Of a stretch of 16,206 nt of DNA, positions 1 to 7,674 are shown in pieces. The translations under genes were made by a program, and so were the position numbers. Location: contig CAVOBC010000072.1 in assembly GCA_963693635.1 (NCBI GenBank), forward strand, positions 1 to 16,206, written 5' to 3'. Under the pieces are notes generated by a model. The model was given only the letters and a program-made list of their open reading frames with translations. It searched no databases and was not told where the DNA came from. The first letter of the stretch is position 1; every line of letters starts with the position of its first letter. The stretch is from CAVOBC01 sp963693635 (GTDB lineage: Bacteria; Pseudomonadota; Gammaproteobacteria; Pseudomonadales; Azotimanducaceae).

Positions 1-1358
1 TCTTTGAATGGCGCACCGCCGCGCAGCACATCAAGCCGATTCTCCGACTCGACGCGAACCACCGACGCGCCGTGGTCCGCCAGATACTTCGATGATATCG
101 GCCCGACGCCCACCCACGCGAAATCGGTCACTCGGACGCCCTCAAACGGCAATTCGTTGTCGCTCTCATCCGCGCTCTGTGCATCCAGAGCAGATGCCGC
201 CCACGCCCGAATCTCATTCGTGTGCTCGCCCAGGCCCGGCGCGTTCCGACGAACCTCAAGCGGCGAATTCGTCAGCTTGCCCCAAATGCCCGGCGCTTTG
301 ACCGATGTCCCGTTCGGTAACGGCAGGTCGCGCCAGTAATCCCGCGTTTGCAGGTGTTCCAAATCCAGGAGCTCGGTCAGGCCATTGACAGGCGCGAATG
401 TGATGCCGTGCTTGAGCCCAAACTCAAACAGCTCAAACCGCGTATGTTTCACCAGAAAGCGGCGCAGGATTTCGATACCACCAGCGACATTCAAGGGTTT
501 GTTGTCAGGCTCGCGGGCACCCATGTCGTACGCCAACCAGTCCATGTCCCGAAACGGCGCATCGACCACGCCATCTGCGATCATCCACTCCGTGCAACCC
601 GAAAGCACCGCCGACATCGGCAACGCAACGATATAGCCGTCGCTCGTCGGATGGACAATTTCTATCCCACCCATCCCCGAGCCGCCCTGCTCAAAGTCAA
701 AGCCCTGGATGGCGTAAGCGTCCATCGAATTGAGCATGGTCCACGTCATGCAGCTCTGTGCAGACAAGTCCACAAACCGACCGACGCCTGTACGGCGCAT
801 CTCGGCGTGCGCGACGAGGGCGCCGGCGGCAGCCTCAATACCCGCATGGCGCCACACCTGGGGCACGCTCACCCGAATGGGCTGTCGGTCCGTTGCACCC
901 TGCAGGGAAACCGGACCACCCATAGCCGCGATCACCAGATCATTGCCGACGAAATCGGCGTGGGGCCCCGCATCACCAAACGCCGAAAGGCGAACGTGAA
1001 CGATCCGCGGGTTTATTGACCTTGCTTCAGCGAAACCGATGCCGAAGGCGGATAGCGCGTCAGACGGTGAACTTTCAAAGATGAAATCGGCGCGTTCGAT
1101 CAGCTGTACCAGCGTAGTGCAATCCTCATCGACAGCGGCATCCAGCACAATCGAGCGCTTGTTTCGGTTGAACGCGAGAAACTGCAGGCTGCCCATGTCC
1201 GGCGGCGCGCCCGTGGCAATCTGCGGCGCTGCAGAGCGGGCGGCCGACCCGCCTGGCAGTTCCACACGAATAACGTCCGCTCCCAGGTCGCCCAGAATCA
1301 TCGGACCGATCTCGCCCCGATGGTCGGTAAAGTCGAGGATGATGTATGGTTCAAGCAT
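1..1358 (-). CDS. CaiB/BaiF family CoA-transferase, tandem-domain, 3' end beyond left edge (partial)
   Basis: Family III CoA-transferases move CoA between carboxylic acids through an aspartyl-CoA thioester intermediate in the cytosol. The minus frame is open from ATG 1358 to the window edge (452 codons). The start reads MLEPYIILDFTDHRGEIGP, then LGDLGADVIRVELPGG and FNRNKRSIVLD, which are the Rossmann and substrate-loop signatures of the family. Asp197 in RFVDLSAQS is the expected catalytic aspartate. Near residue 403 a second family N-terminus begins (PFEGVRVTDFAWVGVGP, then YLADHGASVVRVE), so the full protein is probably a double-length two-domain enzyme of roughly 800 residues. A GGAAG ribosome site lies 8 bases before the ATG. 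The gene follows the DUF748 gene after 123 bases. The substrate cannot be read from the sequence. The family is certain and the tandem architecture likely. Confidence 0.9.
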   Translation of the reverse strand, partial: MLEPYIILDFTDHRGEIGPMILGDLGADVIRVELPGGSAARSAAPQIATGAPPDMGSLQFLAFNRNKRSIVLDAAVDEDCTTLVQLIERADFIFESSPSDALSAFGIGFAEARSINPRIVHVRLSAFGDAGPHADFVGNDLVIAAMGGPVSLQGATDRQPIRVSVPQVWRHAGIEAAAGALVAHAEMRRTGVGRFVDLSAQSCMTWTMLNSMDAYAIQGFDFEQGGSGMGGIEIVHPTSDGYIVALPMSAVLSGCTEWMIADGVVDAPFRDMDWLAYDMGAREPDNKPLNVAGGIEILRRFLVKHTRFELFEFGLKHGITFAPVNGLTELLDLEHLQTRDYWRDLPLPNGTSVKAPGIWGKLTNSPLEVRRNAPGLGEHTNEIRAWAASALDAQSADESDNELPFEGVRVTDFAWVGVGPISSKYLADHGASVVRVESENRLDVLRGGAPFK

Positions 1359-1396
1359 CAGTTGGCTTCCAGGTTTCTTGTTATTAGCGACAGCGC

Positions 1397-1451
1397 ACGG
1401 GTCATCAGCATGGGCCCGCTGCATCGACAACGCATGTGACCCAAGACCCGT
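1397..1451. repeat. Inverted repeat in the gap before the CoA-transferase gene
   Basis: ACGGGTC (1397-1403) and GACCCGT (1445-1451) are perfect 7-base inverted repeats around a 41-base loop. A smaller CAGC/GCTG pair (1406-1409 with 1418-1421) is nested inside. This could be a weak transcript structure between the two minus-strand genes, either a terminator-like hairpin for the DUF748 gene or a leader structure for the CoA-transferase. There is no run of U after it, so the role is uncertain. Confidence 0.25.
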
Positions 1452-1481
1452 CTGGTGTATCAGATGGTACCGCGCCTTGCG

Positions 1482-3959
1482 TCACAAATAGAACTCAACA
1501 CGCGGCGAGGATTCGGGTTCGCCTGTCCCGTTCACCGATGTAGCGAGTGACGAATCCGGCGCGATATCCGTGTGCGACTCCCCCGCGGGCGCAAGCGCCG
1601 CTTGCGCTTGTTCTTCCGCAGCCGATTCAACACGGGCCCGGCAGGGGAACAGACGCTCGGCAGCGACTTGCCGGTTCACCAGATACGCAGTGACTTCTGC
1701 CGTTCGGGCTTCGGCCAACTGCTGCAGCGCCGTGTCATCGACAGTCACTATCGGTGTCTGTTGCTCGGCCTCGCCACCGTCGGGGCTCGCTGACGCGGCA
1801 CGCGCTGCTGCGATCGCCGTTCGATCTGCCTCGGCACCAACGCCACAGAAGGTCAGTCGCAGACCAGGTCTCGACCTCAGGAGGCCCGCGATCTTCTCCA
1901 GATAGGGGTCTGGTCGTTCCAGTTCGATCTGCCCCGGTGCGAACGCCAGCGGCGCAAACCGCGGACGGGCCGCTTTGCTCGCGAGATTGCTCACCAGCAT
2001 GATGGTGCCAAGAGGCTGCAACGCGTTCTTGGCGTACGCAAAGGCCGCTTTTTGTAGCGCGCCGCGCATCGCGCGCCCCATGACCTGGGCGAGCCCGAAA
2101 CTCGGGTCATCAATGCTCCCGGTCACGGCCACCGACAACTCGATGAGATCATTCCGATTTCTAAGAAGATTAAGCGCCATGTCGACGGGCATGCTGAGGC
2201 CTGCTGCCAGCAACGGATCGTCGCCCTCGCCCGCTGTGAGTTTCAGGCCATCGAGTGCGATCGCGTTCTGAACATCGAGCACGCCACTCGTGACCTTAAG
2301 TTCCGTATCAAGCGACAACTTGCCGCGCTCGATCTCGTAGGCCGGCAGGTATCCGGAAACGGCAGGCAACGAGAACCCTTTAATGTTCACGGAGACTTCT
2401 GCGCCGGGTTCTTGCGACGGCGTCACCGTCCCGGACAGTGTGATCTCACTGTCATTCAAACCCAGGCTAACACTCACTTGCGCCGATGTTTGCGCAGGAT
2501 ACTCAATGCCCGAGACGCGGACATCCAGAACCTTTGATACCAGCGCGACACCTGGCTTGACCGACGCGTCCGCGACGCGGAGCCAGTCGTTGCCATGGAT
2601 CGACAGGGACCCAATGCTAATCGGCAGCGGCGGCTCGACAGACCCGGAATCAGGACGGGACCCGCTTGCTGGCTCAGGCGGCGCGCCGCCACCCTTGTTT
2701 TCGAATCGCGCCGTAACCGCAGCGATCCAGTCGCTTACCGACACGACCGAACCATCCACTGCGCGGGAAAGGTTAATGACGGGCCCGACAAGCGCAATCG
2801 TGTCAACGTGCACGGCAACCGGCGACGCGACAAGTCCGTCCAGTTGCAACCGGTCGAAGTGACCGACTGCGTCCATCGCGCCATCCCTGCCCGGGCCCGG
2901 CAGAAAGTCGAAGCCGGTGATCGACGCCGTATCGATCACCAGTTGCTCTGCGTATCGAGCGGATGCCTGCACCGTGTCCAGTACCAGAAAGGGCTCACCA
3001 GGATCGAACTCAACCGACAGTTTCGCCACATCGATGATCGCGCGCGCCGTCGGCGCGAATGTGTCCCCGACACCACCCTTGAGGCCGACCGAGCCGCTCC
3101 AGGCGACGGCGTCACCTTGAAGACGCGTTTTCCGCGGATACAGATCCAGGCCCCGCGCGGAGACCGAGCCTTCCGCGACAAGGTCAATGGGCAAGATCAC
3201 TCCCTTAACGGCCAATGCCACATCAAGGTCGCCAGCGATATCAAGGTCCGGGGCACCGGCAGCTCTCACGGCCGGCACCACCTGCGACAACGGAAAGCGA
3301 TCCACGGCAATCGTCAGATCGATGCCTGGCTCCGCCGCGATGGGCGTCGCATCGCCGGCAATCTGCAGGCGACCCCCCGCGATCGCGAGGGCAAGATCGA
3401 AGCGCGTCACCTGCTCGGGCTCAACAGTCCGGAACCTCGCGATGGCAATCCGGTCGATCACGATCTCGCGCTCCCACGGTGTGCCCGCAACCCTCGCTCG
3501 ACTCTCGCTCATGACGAACTCATCGAGGCCGAGGTCCCACGACGCAGGGGCCGCTTCCTCCTCGGTCGGGGTGAGATCGATGACAAGCCCACCGATCATC
3601 AAAGTGCTCGCCGCACCACCAAATTGCAGCCGCAGGTCAAGCCCCGAAACCTCGACGCTCGACAGAAACACTTCACCGCCGATGAGCGATAGAAGTGCGA
3701 GGTCAGCCGTCAGATGATCAAGCGCAACGCCACTTTCGCCATCGCCAAAACGAAGTCCACTCAGTCCTACGACACCCGTGAACAGATTGAGGTCTACATC
3801 GGCAAGCTCGGAGTTTATGGCACCCGCGTCTTCAAGCGCATCATTGATCAGATACCGTGCGAGAAAGGGGATAACGCTTAGCACCACCAGTACCACCGCA
3901 GTCGTCGCGACTAACCAGCGCGCTTGCCTCGCGCGAGCACGCCTTGATTCTTCCGTCAT
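1482..3959 (-). CDS. DUF748 domain-containing (AsmA-like) inner-membrane-anchored envelope protein
   Basis: This 825-residue protein has a short basic cytoplasmic tail (residues 1-14), one membrane helix (about 15-38) and a long periplasmic part of beta-rich AsmA/DUF748-type repeats. Examples are LADVDLNLFTGVVGLSGLRF near 52-71 and LPISIGSLSIHGNDWLRVAD near 445-464. A proline/glycine linker sits at about 423-445. The family hallmark ELSVAVTGSIDDPSFGL falls at 607-623. The C-terminal region (about 675-825) has an OmpA-like pattern, PDPYLEKIAGLLRSRPGLRL followed by LAEARTAEVTAYLV, and the chain ends in RVEFYL as many DUF748 proteins do. Two cysteines (705, 773) could form a disulfide. AsmA-like proteins are linked to outer-membrane lipid transport and biogenesis, but the exact role of DUF748 members is not settled. 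The ribosome site before the ATG is weak (AAGG). Confidence 0.85.
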   Translation of the reverse strand: MTEESRRARARQARWLVATTAVVLVVLSVIPFLARYLINDALEDAGAINSELADVDLNLFTGVVGLSGLRFGDGESGVALDHLTADLALLSLIGGEVFLSSVEVSGLDLRLQFGGAASTLMIGGLVIDLTPTEEEAAPASWDLGLDEFVMSESRARVAGTPWEREIVIDRIAIARFRTVEPEQVTRFDLALAIAGGRLQIAGDATPIAAEPGIDLTIAVDRFPLSQVVPAVRAAGAPDLDIAGDLDVALAVKGVILPIDLVAEGSVSARGLDLYPRKTRLQGDAVAWSGSVGLKGGVGDTFAPTARAIIDVAKLSVEFDPGEPFLVLDTVQASARYAEQLVIDTASITGFDFLPGPGRDGAMDAVGHFDRLQLDGLVASPVAVHVDTIALVGPVINLSRAVDGSVVSVSDWIAAVTARFENKGGGAPPEPASGSRPDSGSVEPPLPISIGSLSIHGNDWLRVADASVKPGVALVSKVLDVRVSGIEYPAQTSAQVSVSLGLNDSEITLSGTVTPSQEPGAEVSVNIKGFSLPAVSGYLPAYEIERGKLSLDTELKVTSGVLDVQNAIALDGLKLTAGEGDDPLLAAGLSMPVDMALNLLRNRNDLIELSVAVTGSIDDPSFGLAQVMGRAMRGALQKAAFAYAKNALQPLGTIMLVSNLASKAARPRFAPLAFAPGQIELERPDPYLEKIAGLLRSRPGLRLTFCGVGAEADRTAIAAARAASASPDGGEAEQQTPIVTVDDTALQQLAEARTAEVTAYLVNRQVAAERLFPCRARVESAAEEQAQAALAPAGESHTDIAPDSSLATSVNGTGEPESSPRVEFYL

Positions 3960-4144
3960 TGCAGATCGCCTTTAGGCCGGGACCCACATTAACAGCGCGG
4001 CCGGCGGCGCATCATCGCATGGTGGTCTGCGGCTTGCCGTCAACAGCCAGCGCAACGGGTCCGAAACCTCATCGACACACCGATGTGCGATCATCCCCGG
4101 CAATGTGGCGGACCATCCGCTCGGCCACTCAACGCGGGCGAGTT

Positions 4145-4442
4145 ATGAAAACTGTCGACGATCTCACGCACACAGTCGCGTATGACCTTTCCGGGCGAGT
4201 CGCACCGGTCGTCCTGCAACATGGCCTTCTCAGCAATCGCACCACCGGGCACACGGCGGTTTACGTCGACGCGCTGGCCGACCGCTATCCGGTCATCTGC
4301 ATCGACTCCCTCGGCCGTGGCGACAGTGACAAGCCGACCACGCAGGATCGTTACGCGCGCCCCGATCGCCCTGCGGACGTTGTTGCCGTGATGGATGCGC
4401 GCGGCCGGCCTCCGGGCATTTCTGGACGAGGTCCTCTCGTAA
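4145..4442 (+). pseudogene. Alpha/beta hydrolase remnant with internal deletion and frameshift
   Basis: The ATG at 4145 opens a clear alpha/beta-hydrolase N-terminus: VLQHGLLSNRTTG is the oxyanion strand, CIDSLGRGDSDKP the usual D-x-x-G-x-G-x-S motif, and ADVVAVMDA the helix that normally precedes the G-x-S-x-G nucleophile elbow. Homology breaks near 4397. The tail RAAGLRAFLDEVLS, typical of the family C-terminus, is read from about 4398 in the next frame and stops at TAA 4440-4442. About 100 codons remain where the family usually has 250-300. The nucleophile elbow, acidic residue and catalytic histidine are all missing, so no hydrolase activity is expected. The original frame stays open as a 108-codon ORF ending at TGA 4469-4471, overlapping the next gene's start. 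That stop could still couple translation into the peptidase gene. Confidence 0.75.
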
Positions 4443-4453
4443 GGGCTTACATC

Positions 4454-4471
4454 AGGGGTGTCCAGTCGTGA
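4454..4471 (+). promoter_or_regulatory. Ribosome site and GTGA start/stop overlap of the M55 peptidase
   Basis: AGGGG (4454-4458) precedes GTG 4468-4470 by 9 bases. The stop of the remnant hydrolase frame (TGA 4469-4471) overlaps this start as GTGA, a usual arrangement for translational coupling. No ATG competes nearby, and the GTG start puts the first zinc-ligand motif at the family's normal residues 8 and 10, which fixes the start. Confidence 0.6.
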
Positions 4472-5319
4472 AGGTTTACATCAGCGTAGACATGGAAGGT
4501 ATCTCCGGCCTCGTTCGCTGGCCCGATGTTTCTCCAACCGGCATCGACTTTGCGCGCAATCGTTCGTTGATGACGGCAGACGCCAACGCTGCGGTCGCAG
4601 GCGCATTCGACGCGGGCGCAGCCGAGGTCATCGTCGAGGAGAATCACGGCGTTGAAGATTTGTGCGTTCTGCTCATGGATGAGATCGATCCGCGCTGCTC
4701 GGTCATTCGCGGCGCCGGGCGCGGCGGTGCAACGACCATGGCCGGTCTTGACGCCAACGTGGACGTCGTCATGTTGATTGGACATCACGGCCGTGCTGGC
4801 TCCTACCCGGGCATCATGGCCCATACCATCTCTGGTGGATTCAAACTGGTATTACTGGCAGGCGAACCCATCGGTGAACCCGACTTCTTTGCGATCCACG
4901 CAGGCGAAATGGGCGTCCCCGTGGGTATGGTCAGCGGTGATCAGGTAGTCGCCGAGCAGGCAACCGCTCGCTGTCCGTGGGCAGAAGCGGTCATCGTCAA
5001 GCAGGCGCTCGGTAATCAATCAGGTCATTGCATTCCGCCTTCCCGCGCCCGCGAGATGATCCGTGACGCTGCAACACGCACCGTGCACCGCACGCGCTCG
5101 GGCGAGCTGCAAGCTCTGGATCAACGTGGGCCCTATGAATTCGAGGTTGAACTGCGCACGCCAATTGGCGACGCCATGCGCGCAAATCTTGAATCCCTCG
5201 ATGACTTTACGATCGTTAATGACAATCGCGTCGCCATCCTTGCGCCGGACATGGGCCTCGGTTTTCGGCGGGTCGCCTATCTTGGATATGCTGACAGTCC
5301 AGGCGTGACCAAACACTGA
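4468..5319 (+). CDS. dppA: M55 family zinc D-aminopeptidase (DppA-like)
   Basis: M55 peptidases are zinc D-aminopeptidases that release N-terminal D-amino acids from short peptides such as those from cell-wall turnover; Bacillus DppA is the model. This 283-residue protein shows the family ligands: Asp8 and Glu10 in ISVDMEG, His60 in VEENHG, His107 in GHHGRAG and Glu136 in GEPIGEPDF. His119 in IMAHT fits the catalytic histidine. VGMVSGDQ near residues 155-162 is another family signature. It follows the hydrolase remnant with overlapping start and stop, and no dipeptide permease is visible nearby, unlike the classic dpp operon. The last residues, after LGYADSPG, look complete. A six-pair GC hairpin follows the stop codon. 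The family is certain; the physiological substrate is inferred. Confidence 0.92.
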   Translation: MKVYISVDMEGISGLVRWPDVSPTGIDFARNRSLMTADANAAVAGAFDAGAAEVIVEENHGVEDLCVLLMDEIDPRCSVIRGAGRGGATTMAGLDANVDVVMLIGHHGRAGSYPGIMAHTISGGFKLVLLAGEPIGEPDFFAIHAGEMGVPVGMVSGDQVVAEQATARCPWAEAVIVKQALGNQSGHCIPPSRAREMIRDAATRTVHRTRSGELQALDQRGPYEFEVELRTPIGDAMRANLESLDDFTIVNDNRVAILAPDMGLGFRRVAYLGYADSPGVTKH

Positions 5320-5337
5320 CGCGCCCTGAACGGCGCG
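5320..5337 (+). terminator. GC hairpin directly after the peptidase stop
   Basis: CGCGCC (5320-5325) pairs with GGCGCG (5332-5337) around the loop CTGAAC, starting on the base after the TGA. The stem is all G-C, but no T-run follows, so it is either a weak terminator or an mRNA 3'-end stabiliser. Confidence 0.4.
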
Positions 5338-5497
5338 CCAGATAGTCGACGTCCATGAACGATCGGGGATAGCCCCGTCAGTCATGCCCCAACGGCTATT
5401 GATCGGTATCGCGAAAGTGCAAGAAAGTCCGAAATATCGCGACTCCGACGAACGCAAATGGCGACACCGGGTCGCACGCTGGTAATGCGACGACTAA

Positions 5498-5516
5498 CGA
5501 TCGCGTCACGCGGTCG
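5498..5516 (-). terminator. GC hairpin just after the LLM oxidoreductase stop
   Basis: Read on the minus strand, CGACCGCG (5516-5509) pairs with CGCGATCG (5505-5498) around a TGA loop, with one C-A mismatch. It begins two bases after the stop codon. The following minus-strand bases start TTAG with no long T-run, so termination would be weak or Rho-assisted. Confidence 0.35.
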
Positions 5517-5518
5517 TA

Positions 5519-6373
5519 TCAGGCTGACGCCAAAACGGCGAGCGCGCCATCTTCCCGGGTTGCATCAAACGGCATCACGATGACGCGATCAGCACCCGCT
5601 TGCGTGAACGCCGCCAATCGATCTTTCAGTGCCTGCTCATCGCCCCAGGCGACCAGGGTGTCAATCAGGCGGTCACTGCCGCCACTCCCAAAGTCGTCCG
5701 ACGTAAAACCCAGCCTGGACCACTCCTGATGATAGTAATCCAGCGTCAGGTAGTACTTGAGCGCTTTTCGCGCCTTGTGTCGTGCCACCTCAGGATCTGA
5801 TTCGGCGAGGAAAGGGCAAACGACACTCATGGTCGTCTGTTTGCCGACGCGAGCGCGCGACGTAGCCGTATGTTCGGGTGGCATCAGATAGGTGATGATG
5901 CCATCCGTTTCTGCTGCGCCGAGTGTCTGCAGTTTCGGCCCGTGGGCAGCGATATAGAGCGGCGCTCGCTGCTCCGGTTCCAGTGAGGAAATTGCAGTCG
6001 CGGCCATCGCTTCGAGGTACCTCCGCATCTTCGGCAACGGCATTTGCCACGTGTGCCCACGTGTCCCGTTGAGCCCCGCGTTGGAGACACCCAGACCGAG
6101 GATGAATCGCCCGGACGACAACTCTGCAAGCGTCTGACGGGCCTCCGCCATTGCATAGGCGTCGCGTGCATAGATGTTGGCGATACCCGTCGCAATCTTC
6201 AATGTGCTGGTTTGACCCAGAAGGTAGCCGGCCGTCGCAATGGGTTCCCGGCCGAACAGTTCCGGCAGCCACAGGCTCTCGTAGCCAAGCCGTTCCAATC
6301 GCCGCGCAAACGCCGTGAGCGCTGCCGCGTCCATGGCCTCCGTCGAAACGAGCACACCCAGATTATTTGACAT
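5519..6373 (-). CDS. LLM-class flavin/F420-dependent oxidoreductase
   Basis: Luciferase-like monooxygenase TIM-barrel proteins use reduced FMN or coenzyme F420 in the cytosol. This 284-residue protein has the expected strand and helix order: RRLERLGYESLWLPELFGRE (residues 25-44), IATGIANIYARDAYAMAEA (60-78) and LAELSSGRFILGLGVSN (82-98). The pattern resembles the MSMEG_4141-type subfamily labelled as probable F420-dependent oxidoreductases, but the cofactor cannot be decided from sequence, and many proteobacterial members may use FMN. It is the last gene of a minus-strand run. An AGGAG ribosome site sits about 11 bases before ATG 6373, 21 bases after the preceding small ORF. The substrate is unknown; the acyl-CoA-dehydrogenase-like neighbour suggests a shared catabolic pathway. 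Confidence 0.88.
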   Translation of the reverse strand: MSNNLGVLVSTEAMDAAALTAFARRLERLGYESLWLPELFGREPIATAGYLLGQTSTLKIATGIANIYARDAYAMAEARQTLAELSSGRFILGLGVSNAGLNGTRGHTWQMPLPKMRRYLEAMAATAISSLEPEQRAPLYIAAHGPKLQTLGAAETDGIITYLMPPEHTATSRARVGKQTTMSVVCPFLAESDPEVARHKARKALKYYLTLDYYHQEWSRLGFTSDDFGSGGSDRLIDTLVAWGDEQALKDRLAAFTQAGADRVIVMPFDATREDGALAVLASA

Positions 6374-6394
6374 GCTAGACGTTGCTCCTGAACT

Positions 6395-6487
6395 TCAAAC
6401 GATGGCCGGACCCGACACCATGAGCACGTCTGCTTGCAGGACGCCGCCATGAGAGCGGACCACCGTGACCCCGTCGCAGCGACTCAT
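6395..6487 (-). pseudogene. 30-codon coupled ORF, possible amidohydrolase N-terminal stump
   Basis: The ATG at 6487 overlaps the stop of the upstream flavoprotein gene by one base (TGATG), an arrangement typical of translational coupling. The ORF encodes 30 residues and stops at TGA 6397-6395. The piece VVRSHGGVLQADVLMVSGP resembles the first beta strands of cyclic amidohydrolases (dihydropyrimidinase or dihydroorotase type), where a V-x-x-x-D-G-V-x-x-A-D-V-L-V pattern is usual. No further domain of that family follows. It may be the stump of a deleted gene or simply a short leader-like ORF that couples the two flanking genes. The identity is a weak inference from a short match. Confidence 0.35.
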
Positions 6488-7611
6488 CAGTCTTCCTTAG
6501 ACAGAAAGTACTCACCCACTGTCGTGTAGTGTGCCTCGCGGCCCTGCACCTGTTGCGTGATCACGTGGGCATCCTGAAACCGGCGTTGCACCGCCTGGGA
6601 TGCGAAGATTGAGGTCGCTCCAGAGAGGTTGTAGACAATGTCCACGACCTGCGCGGATTCGCGAATCGCATGGGTGCCGGCAATTCTCAGGCGAATGCTC
6701 TGCTCCTTGTTGATTGCCCCGGCCGCCTTGACCTCCGCCCATACCTCTCGAACCGTCTCGTGCAACAGCGCCCTGGCGGCCCGCCATTTGGCCTCGGCTT
6801 TGCCAATCTGATTTCGCACCAAAGGATCCTCAGCAAGCGGACGACGGCTGAAGCGGGGTCGTTTCTCGGACGCAAGCTCAATCGTGGCATCAACGCCCGC
6901 GCGGGAAACACCCAGCGCGACGCAGCCAAACCCGCACGCAAAGAGCAGATCCTGCGGAATCAGATACAAGGGCCCCGGCTCAACCGGAGGTACTTCGGTG
7001 GGCATGGTGCGCGACTCCGGCACGAAGTGATCTTCGACATGAAAGCCGAAGGAACCGGTGCCTCGCAGGCCCTGCACCTGCCACACATCCACGAAATTGA
7101 CTTCAGACTTCGGCAGGAAGTGTAGCCGCACCGGCTGACCCGACCCGGCTGACACCGCCGCAATCCAGTTGGCATGCCGGCTGCCACTCGAGAACATCCA
7201 GTTGCCGGAGAGCTTGTATCCACCCCTCGTTGGCACCGCCGTCGCGCCACCCTCAGGCGGCCCGTTGGCAACGACGGTTCCCGGATCGCCCCACACTTCT
7301 TCTGCGAGTGATCTTGGCGCGCGACCCGCTGTCGTCGCAAACACGGTGCCTTGATTGAAGCACCAACCGGCACTGCCATCTGCCGCCGCGATCGTGCGGA
7401 CCACATCCAGATAGAGCGGCCAATCCAGTTCCTCGCCGCCAAGGGACCGCGGCGTGAGAAGCCGGAACATCCCGCGCTCTTTGAACGCCTCTACGACGTC
7501 ATCAGGCAACCGCCGATCACGATCGATGTCATCGACGCGCGCCGCGATCATGGGTGCCAGCGCCTCGGCGCGGGCCAACGGGGTTTCACTCAGGTATTTC
7601 GTCAATGCCAT
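6487..7611 (-). CDS. Acyl-CoA dehydrogenase-fold flavoprotein (group D monooxygenase-like)
   Basis: This 374-residue protein has the three-part acyl-CoA dehydrogenase fold: an N-terminal helical domain (LPDDVVEAFKERGMFRLLTP near 36-55), a middle beta domain (KLSGNWMFSSGSRHANWIAA near 132-151, then VQGLRGTGSFGFHVEDHFVP) and a C-terminal helical domain of the Acyl-CoA_dh_2 type. The S-G-S-R-H-A motif, and the lack of the usual catalytic glutamate context of true acyl-CoA dehydrogenases, match flavin monooxygenases of the HsaA/DszC type, which take reduced flavin from a partner reductase. It could instead be a dehydrogenase on an unusual substrate. The gene lies 63 bases after the serine hydrolase and is coupled to the small ORF that follows. 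The family is secure; monooxygenase versus dehydrogenase is inferred. Confidence 0.88.
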   Translation of the reverse strand: MALTKYLSETPLARAEALAPMIAARVDDIDRDRRLPDDVVEAFKERGMFRLLTPRSLGGEELDWPLYLDVVRTIAAADGSAGWCFNQGTVFATTAGRAPRSLAEEVWGDPGTVVANGPPEGGATAVPTRGGYKLSGNWMFSSGSRHANWIAAVSAGSGQPVRLHFLPKSEVNFVDVWQVQGLRGTGSFGFHVEDHFVPESRTMPTEVPPVEPGPLYLIPQDLLFACGFGCVALGVSRAGVDATIELASEKRPRFSRRPLAEDPLVRNQIGKAEAKWRAARALLHETVREVWAEVKAAGAINKEQSIRLRIAGTHAIRESAQVVDIVYNLSGATSIFASQAVQRRFQDAHVITQQVQGREAHYTTVGEYFLSKED

Positions 7612-7674
7612 CAGACTGCCGCCAATTTATCACTATGCGGATTCGCACTGCCAAGACTGGCGCTTCTTTGTGAG

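Noticed and set aside
348..1019. A 223-codon plus-strand open frame over the CoA-transferase
   Set aside because: No recognisable motif, and it lies wholly opposite the strong CaiB/BaiF coding frame.
2595..3692. A 365-codon open frame antisense to the DUF748 gene
   Set aside because: Its product is rich in Arg/His/Asp with no domain pattern, as expected for a shadow frame in GC-rich DNA, while the opposite strand encodes a convincing DUF748 protein.
3944..4144. Extension of the hydrolase frame upstream to 3944
   Set aside because: The added residues look non-coding and homology to alpha/beta hydrolases begins at MKTVDD (4145).
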